Source: Shinella zoogloeoides
Lineage (GTDB): Bacteria; Pseudomonadota; Alphaproteobacteria; Rhizobiales; Rhizobiaceae
Direction of reading: 5' to 3'
Assembly: GCF_022682305.1 (NCBI RefSeq)
Contig: NZ_CP093528.1
Location: forward strand, 4,269,344-4,333,343
Length of the DNA: 64,000 nt
This document shows, piece after piece, positions 40,195 to 49,758 of the stretch (positions are counted from its first letter, which is position 1; every line of letters begins with the position of its first letter). The notes beneath the pieces were generated by a model. It had not been told where the DNA came from, did no database searches, and saw only the letters and a program-made list of their open reading frames with translations. Both the position numbers and the translations under genes were made by a program.

Positions 40195-40797
40195 TCAATG
40201 GGTGCGGCGGTAGGTCCAGAGCTGTGCCGGCGGGATGTTGCGCACGACGAAGTCGAGATGGCTGATCTGGTAGCGGTCCGGCATGGCGACGACGGGGGAG
40301 AGCGGGCCATAGGAGATCTGCACGACCGGGCGGCCGACGGGAATGCGCGATAGCAGGTCCTCGATCAGCGAGACGCGCTGGTGCATGGGGAAGTTCAGCA
40401 GCGGCACGGCGGAGATGACGCTGTCGAAGGTGGCGCCGCTGAGGTCGCCGAGTGTCTTGTCTAGGTCGAAGGCGTCGCCGTTGATGAAGTTGACGCCGTG
40501 GAAGCGTTCGACGAGGTGATTGTAGAAGTCCGTCGAGAATTCCACCGAGGTCAGCTTTTCCGGGGCAAGGCCGGTCTGGAGAATTGCCTTGGTGATGACG
40601 CCGGTGCCCGGGCCAAGCTCAAGGACAGGCAGGCCGGAGGCCGGATTGACGACGCTCGCCATGCGGCGCGCGGTGACGGAGGAGGTGGGGATGATCGAGC
40701 CGACGGCCCGCGTGTTGCTCATCCAGCCCTTGAAGAAACGGATCTCGTCGTCGAACTTCCTGCCCAGCCGTTCCTTCACCTTCACACGCAACGTCAT
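40195..40797 (-). CDS. pmtA: Phosphatidylethanolamine N-methyltransferase PmtA
   Basis: The 200-residue cytosolic SAM-dependent methyltransferase matches the Sinorhizobium/Agrobacterium PmtA type. It starts [19 protein letters not shown] and has the SAM site [14 protein letters not shown] and the late motif [14 protein letters not shown]. It converts phosphatidylethanolamine to phosphatidylcholine, important for host interaction in rhizobia. I chose ATG 40797, with AAGGGGG just upstream; an ATG at 40812 is possible. The pyrF-pmtA-dnaN order is typical of Rhizobiaceae. Confidence 0.9.
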   Translation of the reverse strand: MTLRVKVKERLGRKFDDEIRFFKGWMSNTRAVGSIIPTSSVTARRMASVVNPASGLPVLELGPGTGVITKAILQTGLAPEKLTSVEFSTDFYNHLVERFHGVNFINGDAFDLDKTLGDLSGATFDSVISAVPLLNFPMHQRVSLIEDLLSRIPVGRPVVQISYGPLSPVVAMPDRYQISHLDFVVRNIPPAQLWTYRRTH

Positions 40798-40952
40798 GCC
40801 ATCCCCCTTCATGGTCGCTTCCTCGGCCGGCGGCGGGTGTCATACCCGTCCGCATTGTTCGGCGCTTGCGAATATGTGACGCGGTTTGCGTCAAAAACAA
40901 GTCTGATTGCGCCGCCGCCGGCAAGTTTCTCGCGAGCGGCATCGCTTCTTGC

Positions 40953-40982
40953 AAAAGAACCCGCCGGGCGGCCGGCGGGTTC
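40953..40982 (-). terminator. Rho-independent terminator of dnaN
   Basis: GAACCCGCCGG (40957-40967) and CCGGCGGGTTC (40972-40982) form an 11-bp perfect stem with a GCGG loop. On the minus strand it is followed by TTTT. It starts 33 bases after the dnaN stop. Confidence 0.85.
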
Positions 40983-41015
40983 CTGAAACGGTTTCCCTGT
41001 GCCGCAAAGGCGAGT

Positions 41016-42134
41016 TTACACGCGCATCGGCATGAGCACGTAGAGCGCGTCGTCGCCGGCAAGGTCGCGCACCAGCGTCGGCGAGCCCGGATCGGCCAGC
41101 ATGAAGACGGCTTCGGAGCCGGAAAGCTGCGCGGTGATGTCGAGCAGGTATTTCGCGTTGAAGCCGATCTCCAGCGGGTCGTTCTCGTATCCGACCGGTA
41201 GTTCTTCCGTCGCGCTGCCCGAATCCGGGTTGTTGACGGTAAGCGTCAGCTGGCCGTCGGTCAGCGCGAGTTTCACGGCACGGCCGCGCTCGGAGGAAAT
41301 GGTGGAAACGCGGTCGACGGCCTGGGCGAAGGACTGGCAGTCGATCTTCAGTTCCTTGTCGTTGCCCGCCGGGATCACGCGCTGGTAATCCGGGAAGGTG
41401 CCGTCGATCAGCTTGGAGGTCAGCACGATGGAGCCGATGGTGAAGCGGATCTTGGCGTCCGAGACTTCGACGGTGACGACGAGGTCGGGGTTGTCCACCA
41501 GCTTCTGCAACTCGCCGACCGTCTTGCGCGGGATGATGATGCCCGGCATGCCTTCCGAACCCGACGGTGCTTCCACGTCGGCGCGGGCCAGGCGATGGCC
41601 GTCGGTGGCGACGGCGCGCAGCTTCAGTTCGCCCTTGCTCTCGATCGTGTGGATGAAGATGCCGTTGAGGTAGTAGCGGGTCTCCTCGGTCGAGATCGCG
41701 AACTGCGTGCGATCGATCAGCATCTTGAGGTCCGTCGCCTTGAGGCGGAACGTGTGCGAGAAGCTGCCGGCGGTGAGATCCGGGAAGTCCGACTGCGGCA
41801 GGCACTGCAGCGAGAACTTCGAGCGGCCCGAGGCGACCGTCATCGACGCGCCGTCGGCGCTCGTCGCCAGCAGCACTTCCGAACCGTCGGAGAGTTTTCG
41901 CACGATGTCGTAGAGGAGATGGGCAGGGACAGTCGTCGCGCCGGCCTGTTCCACCTGCGCCGGCGTCGCCTCGGTGATCTCGAGGTCGAGGTCGGTCGCC
42001 TTCATGTCGAGGCTCGCGCCGTCGGCCCGCAGCAGCACGTTCGAGAGGATCGGGATCGTGTTGCGCCGTTCGACCACGCGATGGACGTGGTTCAGCGACT
42101 TCAGAAGATTGGACCGCTCGAGAGTAATGCGCAT
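41016..42134 (-). CDS. dnaN: DNA polymerase III beta subunit (sliding clamp)
   Basis: The 372-residue protein forms the ring clamp that tethers DNA polymerase III. The three clamp domains are visible, with MRITLERSNLLKSLNHVHRVVERRNTIPIL at the start (quoted start MRITLERSNLLKSLN), DGHRLA and the C-terminal end YVLMPMRV. As is usual in Rhizobiaceae, it is not next to dnaA. ATG 42134 starts the conserved first strand. It is divergent from rsmI across 232 bases. Confidence 0.97.
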   Translation of the reverse strand: MRITLERSNLLKSLNHVHRVVERRNTIPILSNVLLRADGASLDMKATDLDLEITEATPAQVEQAGATTVPAHLLYDIVRKLSDGSEVLLATSADGASMTVASGRSKFSLQCLPQSDFPDLTAGSFSHTFRLKATDLKMLIDRTQFAISTEETRYYLNGIFIHTIESKGELKLRAVATDGHRLARADVEAPSGSEGMPGIIIPRKTVGELQKLVDNPDLVVTVEVSDAKIRFTIGSIVLTSKLIDGTFPDYQRVIPAGNDKELKIDCQSFAQAVDRVSTISSERGRAVKLALTDGQLTLTVNNPDSGSATEELPVGYENDPLEIGFNAKYLLDITAQLSGSEAVFMLADPGSPTLVRDLAGDDALYVLMPMRV

Positions 42135-42366
42135 GGAACTGTACCGCTTTCGACCGCTAGCCTGCCGGAACCCGGCGCGGCATTGCCTTGAAGATCCGGC
42201 AGGCGCCGGAAGATGTGGACGGGCAAAATGGCAGAAGTTCCCGCCCGATTGCAAGTGCTAACGGCGCGGCACACACGATAGTCGACCGCCGGACCTTGCG
42301 GGGGCATCCGCGCTCGCCCATAAGGAAGAAAAAGTGCGGCCCTTCGCGGCCGGAAAGGGATTGCGA

Positions 42367-43293
42367 ATGCGGGATGAAGGCGCGGCAGGTGGGGCAGGGG
42401 ACGGCGCGAAAAACTTCCGCCTCCACAATGCCGTGATCCCCGCCCGGCCGCTGGAACCCGCGCTCTATCTCGTCGCAACCCCCATCGGCAATCTCTCCGA
42501 CATCACGCTGCGCGCGCTGGAAACGCTGGCGGGGGCCGATGTGCTCGCCTGCGAGGACACCCGCGTCACCCGCGTGCTGCTCGACCGCTACGGCATCGTC
42601 AACCGGCCCTATGCCTATCATGAGTACAATGCGGACGAGGCAGGGCCCCGCCTCATCGCCGCGCTGGAGGCGGGAAAATCCGTCGCCCTCGTTTCCGATG
42701 CGGGCACGCCGCTGGTCTCCGATCCCGGTTATCGCCTTGCGTTACTTGCCATTGCGGCCGGCCATCGCGTCGTGCCGATCCCCGGCGCCTCCGCCCCGCT
42801 CGCAGCCCTTGTCGGCTCGGGCCTGCCGAACGACGCCTTTTTCTTCGCCGGCTTCCTGCCTTCCAAGGATAAGGCCCGCCGCGACCGCCTCGCGGAGCTT
42901 GCCGGTGTGCCGGCGACGCTGCTCTTCTTCGAGTCGCCGCACCGCATTGCCGCCACGGTCGTCGCTGCCGCCGACGTGCTCGGCGAGGCGCGCATGGCCT
43001 GCGTCTGCCGTGAACTGACGAAAACCTTCGAGGAGTTTCGTCGCGGTACGCTCGGCGAGCTTGCCGCCCACTACGGCGACGGCGCTTCGGTGAAAGGCGA
43101 GATCGTCTTCGTCATCGGTCCACCCGGAGAGGCGGCCGCACCCGAGGCCGAGGATGTCGACCGCCTGCTGACGATGCTCGCGAAGGACATGTCGACCGGC
43201 AAGGCGGCGACCGAGGCGGCCCGCCAGACCGGCCTTCCGCGCAAGGACCTCTACCAGCGCCTTCTCGACCTGAAGGATGCCGATGGGCAATAG
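42367..43293 (+). CDS. rsmI: 16S rRNA (cytidine(1402)-2'-O)-methyltransferase
   Basis: The tetrapyrrole-methylase-fold enzyme has LYLVATPIGNLSDITLRALE, the motif ACEDTRVT, SDAGTPLVSDPGYRL and FFESPHRI. It 2'-O-methylates C1402 of 16S rRNA. ATG 42367 gives 308 residues and has AAAGGGA upstream; a GTG at 42334 preceded by AAGGA would add 11 residues and cannot be excluded. The 3' end overlaps yraN by 17 bases, and gshB follows, a conserved alphaproteobacterial order. Confidence 0.93.
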   Translation: MRDEGAAGGAGDGAKNFRLHNAVIPARPLEPALYLVATPIGNLSDITLRALETLAGADVLACEDTRVTRVLLDRYGIVNRPYAYHEYNADEAGPRLIAALEAGKSVALVSDAGTPLVSDPGYRLALLAIAAGHRVVPIPGASAPLAALVGSGLPNDAFFFAGFLPSKDKARRDRLAELAGVPATLLFFESPHRIAATVVAAADVLGEARMACVCRELTKTFEEFRRGTLGELAAHYGDGASVKGEIVFVIGPPGEAAAPEAEDVDRLLTMLAKDMSTGKAATEAARQTGLPRKDLYQRLLDLKDADGQ

Positions 43294-43651
43294 TCCGGCG
43301 GACCCGAACCGGCTCAAGGCCTTCCGCCGGGGATATGTCTCCGAATATCTCGCCGCGCTCTATCTCCTCGCCAGGGGCTACCGTATCCACGCCATCCGCT
43401 ACCGCACCAAGCTCGGCGAGATCGATATCGTCGCCCGGCGTGGCGATCTCGTCGCCTTCGTCGAGGTAAAGGCGCGCCGCGACGTGGACAGCGCCGTCTT
43501 CGCCGTCACCGGAACCGCTGAGCGGCGCATCCGCGCGGCAAGCGAGATCTGGCTCTCCTGCCAGCCGGACGCTCACCGCCTGTCGGCGCGCTACGATATC
43601 GTCGCCGTCCGGCCCTGGCGGCTTCCCACGCATATCGAGGATGCGTTTTGA
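43277..43651 (+). CDS. yraN: YraN/UPF0102 nuclease-like protein
   Basis: The 124-residue protein has the predicted PD-(D/E)xK nuclease core [21 protein letters not shown], with D50 and E63-V-K65. YraN proteins have this fold but no confirmed role. It overlaps rsmI and comes shortly before gshB. The start ATG 43277 could be replaced by the second methionine at 43283. Confidence 0.9.
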   Translation: MPMGNSPADPNRLKAFRRGYVSEYLAALYLLARGYRIHAIRYRTKLGEIDIVARRGDLVAFVEVKARRDVDSAVFAVTGTAERRIRAASEIWLSCQPDAHRLSARYDIVAVRPWRLPTHIEDAF

Positions 43652-43730
43652 CCGGAACGGCGCCGCCATGGTCGTTGCCATGGCGCGCGGCGCATCCTAC
43701 ATGTGTCGGGCATTTCTCAGGGGATTTTTC

Positions 43731-44675
43731 ATGGCAAAGATCAAGAACGTCGCGGTCCAGATGGACCATGTGTCGACCATCAGCATCGCGGGCGATTCCA
43801 CCTTCGCCATGAGCATCGAGGCGCAGAGCCGCGGCTATCGGCTCTTCCACTATACGCCGGACCGCCTGAGCCTGCGCGACGGCACGGTCTACGCCACCGT
43901 CGAGCCGATGGAGCTGCGCGACGTGAAGGGCGATCACTACACGCTCGGCGCGCCCGAACGCGTCGATCTTTCCACCATGGACGTGGTGCTGCTGCGCCAG
44001 GACCCGCCCTTCGACATGTCCTACATCACCTCCACGCATCTGCTGGAGCGCATCCACCCGAAAACCCTCGTCGTCAACGACCCGGCCTGGGTGCGCAATT
44101 CGCCGGAGAAGATCTTCGTCACCGAATTCGCAGACCTGATGCCCGCGACCCTGATCACCCGCGACCCGGCCGAGATCCGCCGTTTCCGCGACGAGATGGG
44201 CGACATGATCCTGAAGCCGCTTTACGGCAACGGCGGCGCGGGCGTGTTCCATTCGACGAGGGACGACCGCAACCTCTCCTCCCTGCTGGAAATGTTCGGC
44301 CAGATGTTCCGCGAACCTTTCATCGCCCAGCAATACCTGCCGGACGTGCGCAAGGGCGACAAGCGCATCATCCTTATCGACGGCGAGCCGGTCGGCGCGA
44401 TCAATCGCGTGCCCGCCGAGCACGACGCCCGCTCCAATATGCATGTCGGCGGCCGCGCCGAGGCGACGGAACTGACCGCGCGAGAGAAGGAGATCTGCGC
44501 CCGTATCGGCCCGGCCCTTCGCGAGCGCGGCTTCATCTTCGTCGGCATCGACGTCATCGGCGACTACATGACCGAGATCAACGTGACGTCCCCGACCGGC
44601 ATTCGCGAAGTGAAGAAATTCGGCGGCGCCGATATCGCTGCGCTGCTTTGGGACGCAATCGAGAAGAAGCGCTGA
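43731..44675 (+). CDS. gshB: Glutathione synthetase
   Basis: The 314-residue ATP-grasp enzyme joins gamma-glutamylcysteine and glycine. It has [20 protein letters not shown], the glycine-rich ATP loop [13 protein letters not shown] and the C-terminal [20 protein letters not shown] 43731 was chosen because GGGGAT lies upstream and the family begins at [12 protein letters not shown]; the longer frame from 43641 would overlap yraN. A strong terminator follows. Confidence 0.97.
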   Translation: MAKIKNVAVQMDHVSTISIAGDSTFAMSIEAQSRGYRLFHYTPDRLSLRDGTVYATVEPMELRDVKGDHYTLGAPERVDLSTMDVVLLRQDPPFDMSYITSTHLLERIHPKTLVVNDPAWVRNSPEKIFVTEFADLMPATLITRDPAEIRRFRDEMGDMILKPLYGNGGAGVFHSTRDDRNLSSLLEMFGQMFREPFIAQQYLPDVRKGDKRIILIDGEPVGAINRVPAEHDARSNMHVGGRAEATELTAREKEICARIGPALRERGFIFVGIDVIGDYMTEINVTSPTGIREVKKFGGADIAALLWDAIEKKR

Positions 44676-44704
44676 ACCGCTTCTCCAATCCGGCGATGCC
44701 TTGC

Positions 44705-44733
44705 GGGACGTCCGTTCGCGGACGTCCCTTTTT
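44705..44733 (+). terminator. Rho-independent terminator of the rsmI-yraN-gshB unit
   Basis: GGGACGTCCG (44705-44714), loop TTCG and CGGACGTCCC (44719-44728) form a perfect 10-bp stem followed by TTTTT. It is the clearest intrinsic terminator in the window and lies 29 bases after the gshB stop. Confidence 0.95.
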
Positions 44734-44766
44734 CGTTCCGCGTATACAACCTTATACAACCGTCGC

Positions 44767-44795
44767 GTGGAAAATTCCATCGATAGTTCTATAAT
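44767..44795 (+). promoter_or_regulatory. Possible sigma-70 promoter of comM
   Basis: A perfect TATAAT (44790-44795) lies 17 bases after a weak -35 (GTGGAA, 44767-44772), about 93 bases before the comM start. Two TATACAACC copies 10 bp apart (44743-44751, 44753-44761) lie just upstream. Confidence 0.42.
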
Positions 44796-44887
44796 TGTTC
44801 TTGTTTCATTCTGGGTTCCATGCCAGATTTCCAGATGCAACCCGCTGAGGGCTGCGGGGGCTTTCTGTCAGGGCGAGTGGGGCGGTC

Positions 44888-46420
44888 ATGGTCGCGCGGG
44901 TCGGTACGATTGCGTTTCAGGGCATAGAGGGCGTGCCCGTCGATGTGCAGGTGATGGTGGCCCCCGGCAAGGTGGGCATGCAGATCGTCGGCCTGGCGGA
45001 CAAGGCGGTCGCCGAAAGCCGGGAGCGGGTGCACGCCGCGCTGCACGCCTCCGGCCTGTCGCTGCCGCCCAAGCGCGTCACGATCAATCTCGCGCCCGCC
45101 GATCTTCCGAAGGAAGGCAGCCATTACGATCTCGCCATCGCGCTCGGCCTCATGACGGCGCTCGGCGCCGTACCGGGCGATGTGCTGGACGGTTATCTCG
45201 TCATCGGCGAACTCAATCTCGACGGCACCATCGCCTCCGTCGCGGGCGCGCTTCCCGCCGCCATGGGCGCCAACGCGCTGGGAAAAGGCCTGATCTGCCC
45301 GGCGGAGAACGGGGCGGAGGCCGCCTGGGCCGGCGGCGGGCTGGATATTCTCGCGCCGCGCAGCCTGATCGCGCTCGCCAACCATTTCAAGGGCACGCAG
45401 GTCCTCTCGCGTCCCGCGCCGGCCATCCGCGCGCCGGCGGGCGATCTGCCGGACCTTGCCGATATCAGGGGGCAGGAAAGCGCCAAGCGCGCGCTGGAGG
45501 TGGCCGCCGCCGGAAATCATAACCTGCTGATGGTCGGTCCGCCGGGATCGGGCAAGTCCATGCTCGCCGCGCGCCTTGCCGCCATCCTGCCGCCGCTCTC
45601 GCCGGTGGAGCTGCTCGAAGTCTCGATGATCCATTCCATCGCCGGTCAGCTTTCCGGCGGCCGCCTCTCCGATCGCCGGCCTTTCCGCACGCCGCATCAT
45701 TCCGCCACGATGGCCGCGCTCGTCGGCGGCGGGGCGCGGGCAAAGCCCGGCGAGGCGTCGCTTGCCCATCACGGCGTTCTCTTCCTGGACGAATTGCCGG
45801 AATTCTCGCCGCAGGCGCTGGACGCGCTGCGCCAGCCGCTCGAAACCGGCGAGTGCATTATCGCCCGCGCCAACCACCGGGTCAGCTACCCCGCCGCCGT
45901 GCAGCTCGTCGCGGCGATGAATCCCTGCCGCTGCGGCATGGCGGGCGAGCCGGGCCGTGTCTGCGCCCGTGGCCCCCGCTGCGCGAGCGAGTACCAGGCC
46001 CGTGTCTCCGGTCCGCTGCTCGACCGTATCGATATCCGTATCGATGTGCCCGCCGTCGCCGCCACGGACCTCATCCGCCCCATGGCGGGCGAGGCCAGCG
46101 AGACCGTCGCCCGCCGCGTCGCCGGCGCGCGCAGCCTGCAGGTCGATCGCTTCGCCCGCCTCTGCATGGGCGCGGTGACGAGCAATGCCCGTGCCTCGAC
46201 GGCCCTCATCGAGAAGATGGCGGAACCTGACCCCGGCGGCCTCCAGCTCCTGCGGGACGCGGCGGAGAAGATGCGCTTCTCCGCTCGCGGCTACCACCGC
46301 GTTCTCAAGGTCGCCCGCACGCTCGCCGATCTCGACGAGGCCCCGGTCGTCGGTCGCATTCATCTGGCGGAGGCGATTTCCTACCGCATGGCCGGCGAGC
46401 GGCTGGCGGCCATGGCCTGA
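44888..46420 (+). CDS. comM: YifB/ComM-like Mg-chelatase-family AAA+ ATPase
   Basis: The 510-residue protein has an N-terminal Lon-protease-like fold (about 1-170), Walker A GPPGSGKS at 217-224, Walker B VLFLDELPEF and the Mg-chelatase motif ANHRVSYPAAVQLVAAMNP. A cysteine-rich segment CRCGMAGEPGRVCARGPRC follows. ComM of competent bacteria is a helicase that drives branch migration during transformation, and YifB homologues are widespread. The name reflects the family; natural competence in this organism is not implied. It follows the gshB terminator and has its own promoter-like box. Confidence 0.93.
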   Translation: MVARVGTIAFQGIEGVPVDVQVMVAPGKVGMQIVGLADKAVAESRERVHAALHASGLSLPPKRVTINLAPADLPKEGSHYDLAIALGLMTALGAVPGDVLDGYLVIGELNLDGTIASVAGALPAAMGANALGKGLICPAENGAEAAWAGGGLDILAPRSLIALANHFKGTQVLSRPAPAIRAPAGDLPDLADIRGQESAKRALEVAAAGNHNLLMVGPPGSGKSMLAARLAAILPPLSPVELLEVSMIHSIAGQLSGGRLSDRRPFRTPHHSATMAALVGGGARAKPGEASLAHHGVLFLDELPEFSPQALDALRQPLETGECIIARANHRVSYPAAVQLVAAMNPCRCGMAGEPGRVCARGPRCASEYQARVSGPLLDRIDIRIDVPAVAATDLIRPMAGEASETVARRVAGARSLQVDRFARLCMGAVTSNARASTALIEKMAEPDPGGLQLLRDAAEKMRFSARGYHRVLKVARTLADLDEAPVVGRIHLAEAISYRMAGERLAAMA

Positions 46421-46627
46421 AAGCCGGAGGGCAGGGCGGCGTTGTGCGAGGAGTGCGCGAGGGCGGGATGACCGCCGGGGGGCGGCCTGTGCCGTCGCGG
46501 CATGCTTTTCGGCCAGGCTGGCCCGGGGCGCTGCCGCGCTCCTCCAGCAAAGAACGTGCTCCATCGCCCTGTTGGCGTGCCTTTCCGCATGCAGGACCGA
46601 TGCGGGCTTGCAAACGCTCCGGTCTCT

Positions 46628-47026
46628 TCAGGCCGCTCCCTTGAAAACGGCCTCCAGCCGATGCCCGTCCGGGTCGATGACGAAGGCGGCATAATAGGTC
46701 GGGCCGTAGTGGCGACGCAGGCCCGGTGCGCCGTTGTCGGTTCCGCCCGCCGAAAGCGCGGCCTTGTGGAAGGCGTCGACCGACTGCCGGTCCGGCGCAG
46801 CGAAGGCGATGTGGAAACCGGGGCCGGGGGCGCTTGCGGCATCGCCGAGATGCTTGAGGGCGAGCTTGTCGCCGCCGCCGGGCGGTCCGTAGCCGATGGC
46901 CTGATCCGGTTCACCGGGGCGGATATCCGACCAGACGCGGTGATAGCCGAGCGCCGCAAGGGCCGCGTCGTAGAAGGTGGCTGCGCGCGCGATGTCGGAA
47001 ACGCCGAGGGAGAGATGATGGAGCAT
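46628..47026 (-). CDS. VOC (glyoxalase/dioxygenase) family protein
   Basis: The 132-residue protein has the vicinal-oxygen-chelate fold pattern: MLHHLSLGVSDIARAATFYDAALAALGY (start MLHHLSLGVSDIARAATFYD), then GPGFHIAFAAPDRQSVDAFH and YAAFVIDPDGHRLEAV. Metal-binding H3/H4 and the final glutamate are in place. Family roles include glyoxalase, antibiotic resistance and dioxygenase; the substrate is unknown. The 207 bases between this gene and comM contain no convincing gene. Confidence 0.88.
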   Translation of the reverse strand: MLHHLSLGVSDIARAATFYDAALAALGYHRVWSDIRPGEPDQAIGYGPPGGGDKLALKHLGDAASAPGPGFHIAFAAPDRQSVDAFHKAALSAGGTDNGAPGLRRHYGPTYYAAFVIDPDGHRLEAVFKGAA

Positions 47027-47148
47027 GGCTGTGCGATTGGTGGATGGGGTGGAATACCTCGTCGCGCGAATCCCCGCGCGGCGGGCCGGTTGGAGCACGT
47101 CCAGCGAGAGTGCGCGGCGGCCTTGCGCCCGCTATCGCGCAGAAACGA

Positions 47149-47192
47149 GGGGGGGGAGCGTTTCCGCGCTTCAAAGAAAGGCGGAAACGCTC
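47149..47192 (-). terminator. Hairpin terminator after cysK
   Basis: GAGCGTTTCCGC (47156-47167) and GCGGAAACGCTC (47181-47192) form a perfect 12-bp stem with a 13-base loop, 6 bases after the cysK stop. On the minus strand a run of eight C follows instead of U, so efficiency is uncertain. Confidence 0.65.
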
Positions 47193-47197
47193 GTGGT

Positions 47198-48166
47198 TCA
47201 GCCGCCGAGGCCCTCGAAGAGCGCGGTGGACAGATAGCGCTCGGCGAAGGAGGGGATGATGACGACGATGGTCTTGCCGGCGTTTTCCGGCCGGCTGCCG
47301 ACCTTGGCGGCCGCGGCCAGCGCCGCGCCGGAGGAAATGCCGACCGGCACGCCTTCGAGGCGGGCGACGAGGCGGGCATTCTCGAAGGCTTCGTCATTGG
47401 AGACGGTGACGACCTCGTCATAGACCTTCGTGTCGAGGATTGCCGGCGCAAAGCCCGCGCCGATGCCCTGGATCTTGTGCGGGCCGGGATTGCCGCCGGA
47501 CAGGACCGGACTGTCGACCGGCTCGACCGCGACGACCCGGAGGCCGGGCTTCCGCGCCTTCAGCACCTGGCCCGCGCCGGTGATGGTTCCGCCCGTGCCG
47601 ATGCCGGAAACAAGGATATCGACCGCGCCGTCCGTATCGTTCCAGATCTCCTCGGCGGTCGTTTTGCGGTGGATTTCCGGGTTGGCCGGGTTTTCGAACT
47701 GCTGCGGAATGACCGCGCCGGGGATCGATGCCGCCAGTTCTTCCGCCCTGGCGATGGCGCCCTTCATGCCCTTCGGCCCTTCGGTGAGCACCAGTTCGGC
47801 GCCGAGCAGCGCCAGCATCTTGCGCCGCTCGATCGACATGGTCTCCGGCATGGTGAGGATCAGGCGATAGCCCTTGGCGGCGGCGGCGAAGGCGAGCGCG
47901 ATGCCGGTATTGCCCGAAGTCGGCTCCACCAGCGTCGACTGGCCGGGCACGATCTTGCCCGCCGCCTCCAGCGCGTCGATCATCGCCACGCCGATACGAT
48001 CCTTCACCGAGGCGATGGGATTGAAGAACTCGAGCTTGGCGAGAAGGTTGGCGACGACGCCCTTCTCCTTCGCGAACTTGTCGAGCCGCACGATCGGCGT
48101 GTCGCCGATGGTCTCGGTGATGGAGGCGTAGATACGGCCGCGGCCAGGCTTGCGGGTTTCGGTCAT
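47198..48166 (-). CDS. cysK: Cysteine synthase A (O-acetylserine sulfhydrylase)
   Basis: The 322-residue PLP enzyme makes cysteine from O-acetylserine and sulfide. The Schiff-base lysine is K55 in [11 protein letters not shown]. The substrate loop TSGNTG is at 83-88, and the phosphate-binding GTGGTITG lies near 190. The C-terminal [10 protein letters not shown] is typical of CysK. The gene appears full length and has its own terminator. Confidence 0.97.
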   Translation of the reverse strand: MTETRKPGRGRIYASITETIGDTPIVRLDKFAKEKGVVANLLAKLEFFNPIASVKDRIGVAMIDALEAAGKIVPGQSTLVEPTSGNTGIALAFAAAAKGYRLILTMPETMSIERRKMLALLGAELVLTEGPKGMKGAIARAEELAASIPGAVIPQQFENPANPEIHRKTTAEEIWNDTDGAVDILVSGIGTGGTITGAGQVLKARKPGLRVVAVEPVDSPVLSGGNPGPHKIQGIGAGFAPAILDTKVYDEVVTVSNDEAFENARLVARLEGVPVGISSGAALAAAAKVGSRPENAGKTIVVIIPSFAERYLSTALFEGLGG

Positions 48167-48302
48167 CGGGTGCTCCTCTGTTCTCCTTGCGGCAGACTTT
48201 AGGAGGGAAAGTAGCCTTAGACGAGTCCGGATTTCGCGGCGGAAGCCCCGAATGTGGAATATTCCCCCCGCCGCCCGGAAATGTCGCGCGAGGCGCGGTC
48301 GG

Positions 48303-49187
48303 TCAGAACGCCGACATTGGTGGCAAGGCGAAGGGCCGCGCGGGCCGCGAGATGCTTTTCGCGCGCAGCATCAGCACTAGGTCCTCCACGTCGGGAAGAG
48401 CCTCGCCCTCCCATGACAGGCGATCGGGCGCGAAGTGGACGAGGACGCGCGATGGCACGATCCGAAGGCTGGCGAGGATATCGGCAAGATCGGGGATGCG
48501 TGCCCCGACGATATCCAGCAGCTCGAAGCCGCCATCTTTTGCCGATTGCCATGCGATCACGGTGTCCCCGTCCATCAGGTCGAGCCGTAGACCCGGCATG
48601 AGATATGCATTGAAGAGGAACATTTCCATCTGCCGGCGCGGGGCGAAACGGTCGGATACCGGCCGGCGACCCTCGAGAAGCCGGCGCAGCAGGGCTATAT
48701 CGGCCTCCAGGGCGATATCCAGCCGCCGCGTCGGCCTTGCGGTTCCGCCGGATGGCGCAGCTCCGGAAAAGCGGTGTTGCGCCAGTGCCTCGAAGCCGTG
48801 GCGGCGATAAAGGCCCGGCGTGTCGGTCAAAAGCGCGACGGCCGCAAAGCCTTCGGCATCGCAGTAATCCAGCGCTGCTTTCATGACGTCGCGATAGAGG
48901 CCCTGTCCGCGATGGTCCGGCCGCACCGCGCCCGATTGCAGGCCGGCCGCGCGGACCTCGGTCCCCTCGACGACGAGCGGCAGGGAGAAGGCGGTGACGT
49001 TGGCGATGCAGGCGCCCGCCGCATCGAACCAGCCAAAGGGAACACTCGTCGGATCCGGCCCGCCGAGCCGGTCCAGTAGCGTCACGTCGATGCCGAAGAC
49101 CTCTTCCAATAGCCGGGCGAGCGCCCGCCATGCGGCCGGATCGTCGAAATAATGTGAGCGAAAGGAAATGTCCTCGCGGAGAGTCAT
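48303..49187 (-). CDS. GNAT-family N-acetyltransferase (Eis/AcC-like)
   Basis: The 294-residue protein carries a GNAT core with the acetyl-CoA motif [15 protein letters not shown] and later GLYRRHGFE. The C-terminal half, with a small beta domain, resembles the enlarged GNAT proteins. The substrate is unknown. ATG 49187 lies 4 bases after the dut stop, so the two genes form a unit. Confidence 0.88.
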   Translation of the reverse strand: MTLREDISFRSHYFDDPAAWRALARLLEEVFGIDVTLLDRLGGPDPTSVPFGWFDAAGACIANVTAFSLPLVVEGTEVRAAGLQSGAVRPDHRGQGLYRDVMKAALDYCDAEGFAAVALLTDTPGLYRRHGFEALAQHRFSGAAPSGGTARPTRRLDIALEADIALLRRLLEGRRPVSDRFAPRRQMEMFLFNAYLMPGLRLDLMDGDTVIAWQSAKDGGFELLDIVGARIPDLADILASLRIVPSRVLVHFAPDRLSWEGEALPDVEDLVLMLRAKSISRPARPFALPPMSAF

Positions 49188-49191
49188 CGCC

Positions 49192-49665
49192 TCAGCGCAC
49201 GCCGGTGGAGCCGAAGCCGCCCGCGCCGCGTGTGGTTTCGCTGGTTTCCGCAGCTTCGCGCACGGCAACCTGCGTCACGGGAGCGATCACCATCTGCGCC
49301 ATGCGCATGCCGCGCTCGATGACGAAGGGTTCCTCGCCGAGATTGACGAGAAGCACCTTCACTTCGCCGCGATAGTCGCTGTCGACGGTGCCCGGCGTGT
49401 TGAGGCAGGTGATGCCGTTCTTGAAGGCGAGGCCCGAGCGGGGGCGGATCTGGCCCTCGTAGCCGTGCGGAATCTCGAAGACGAGGCCGGTCGGCACCAG
49501 CGCGCGCTTGCCGGGTTCCAGCGTGAGCGGCGCGTCGGCCGCGACGGCGGCGCGCAGGTCCATGCCGGCGGCGCCGGAGGTCTCGTAGGCGGGAAGCTCG
49601 ATCCCCTCGCCATGCGGCAGGCGGACGAGGGAGAGCAGGGGCTGGGAGGGGGCGTGTGCGTTCAT
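49192..49665 (-). CDS. dut: dUTP diphosphatase (dUTPase)
   Basis: The 157-residue trimeric enzyme hydrolyses dUTP to dUMP, keeping uracil out of DNA. All five motifs are present: [30 protein letters not shown] and the C-terminal [13 protein letters not shown] 49665 was selected by homology to [15 protein letters not shown] starts; the same frame is open far upstream but antisense to prfC. It is divergent from prfC across 93 bases. Confidence 0.97.
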   Translation of the reverse strand: MNAHAPSQPLLSLVRLPHGEGIELPAYETSGAAGMDLRAAVAADAPLTLEPGKRALVPTGLVFEIPHGYEGQIRPRSGLAFKNGITCLNTPGTVDSDYRGEVKVLLVNLGEEPFVIERGMRMAQMVIAPVTQVAVREAAETSETTRGAGGFGSTGVR

Positions 49666-49758
49666 GCGCCCATAAGCCGGCCCATGGCCCGCCCCGTCAA
49701 TTGCATCTTCCGGGCGGAGCCTGTAAAGACGCCGGCAACTCACAGGATATTGCAGAAA

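Noticed and set aside
44789..46564. Long open frame (591 codons) antisense to comM
   Set aside because: Typical GC-rich shadow frame with no recognisable domains; comM on the other strand is unambiguous.
46421..46627. Short frames between comM and the VOC gene
   Set aside because: No start with a ribosome site, no recognisable motif and no continuous protein-like composition.
46502..48202. 566-codon frame antisense to the VOC and cysK genes
   Set aside because: It spans two well-identified genes on the opposite strand and has shadow-type composition.
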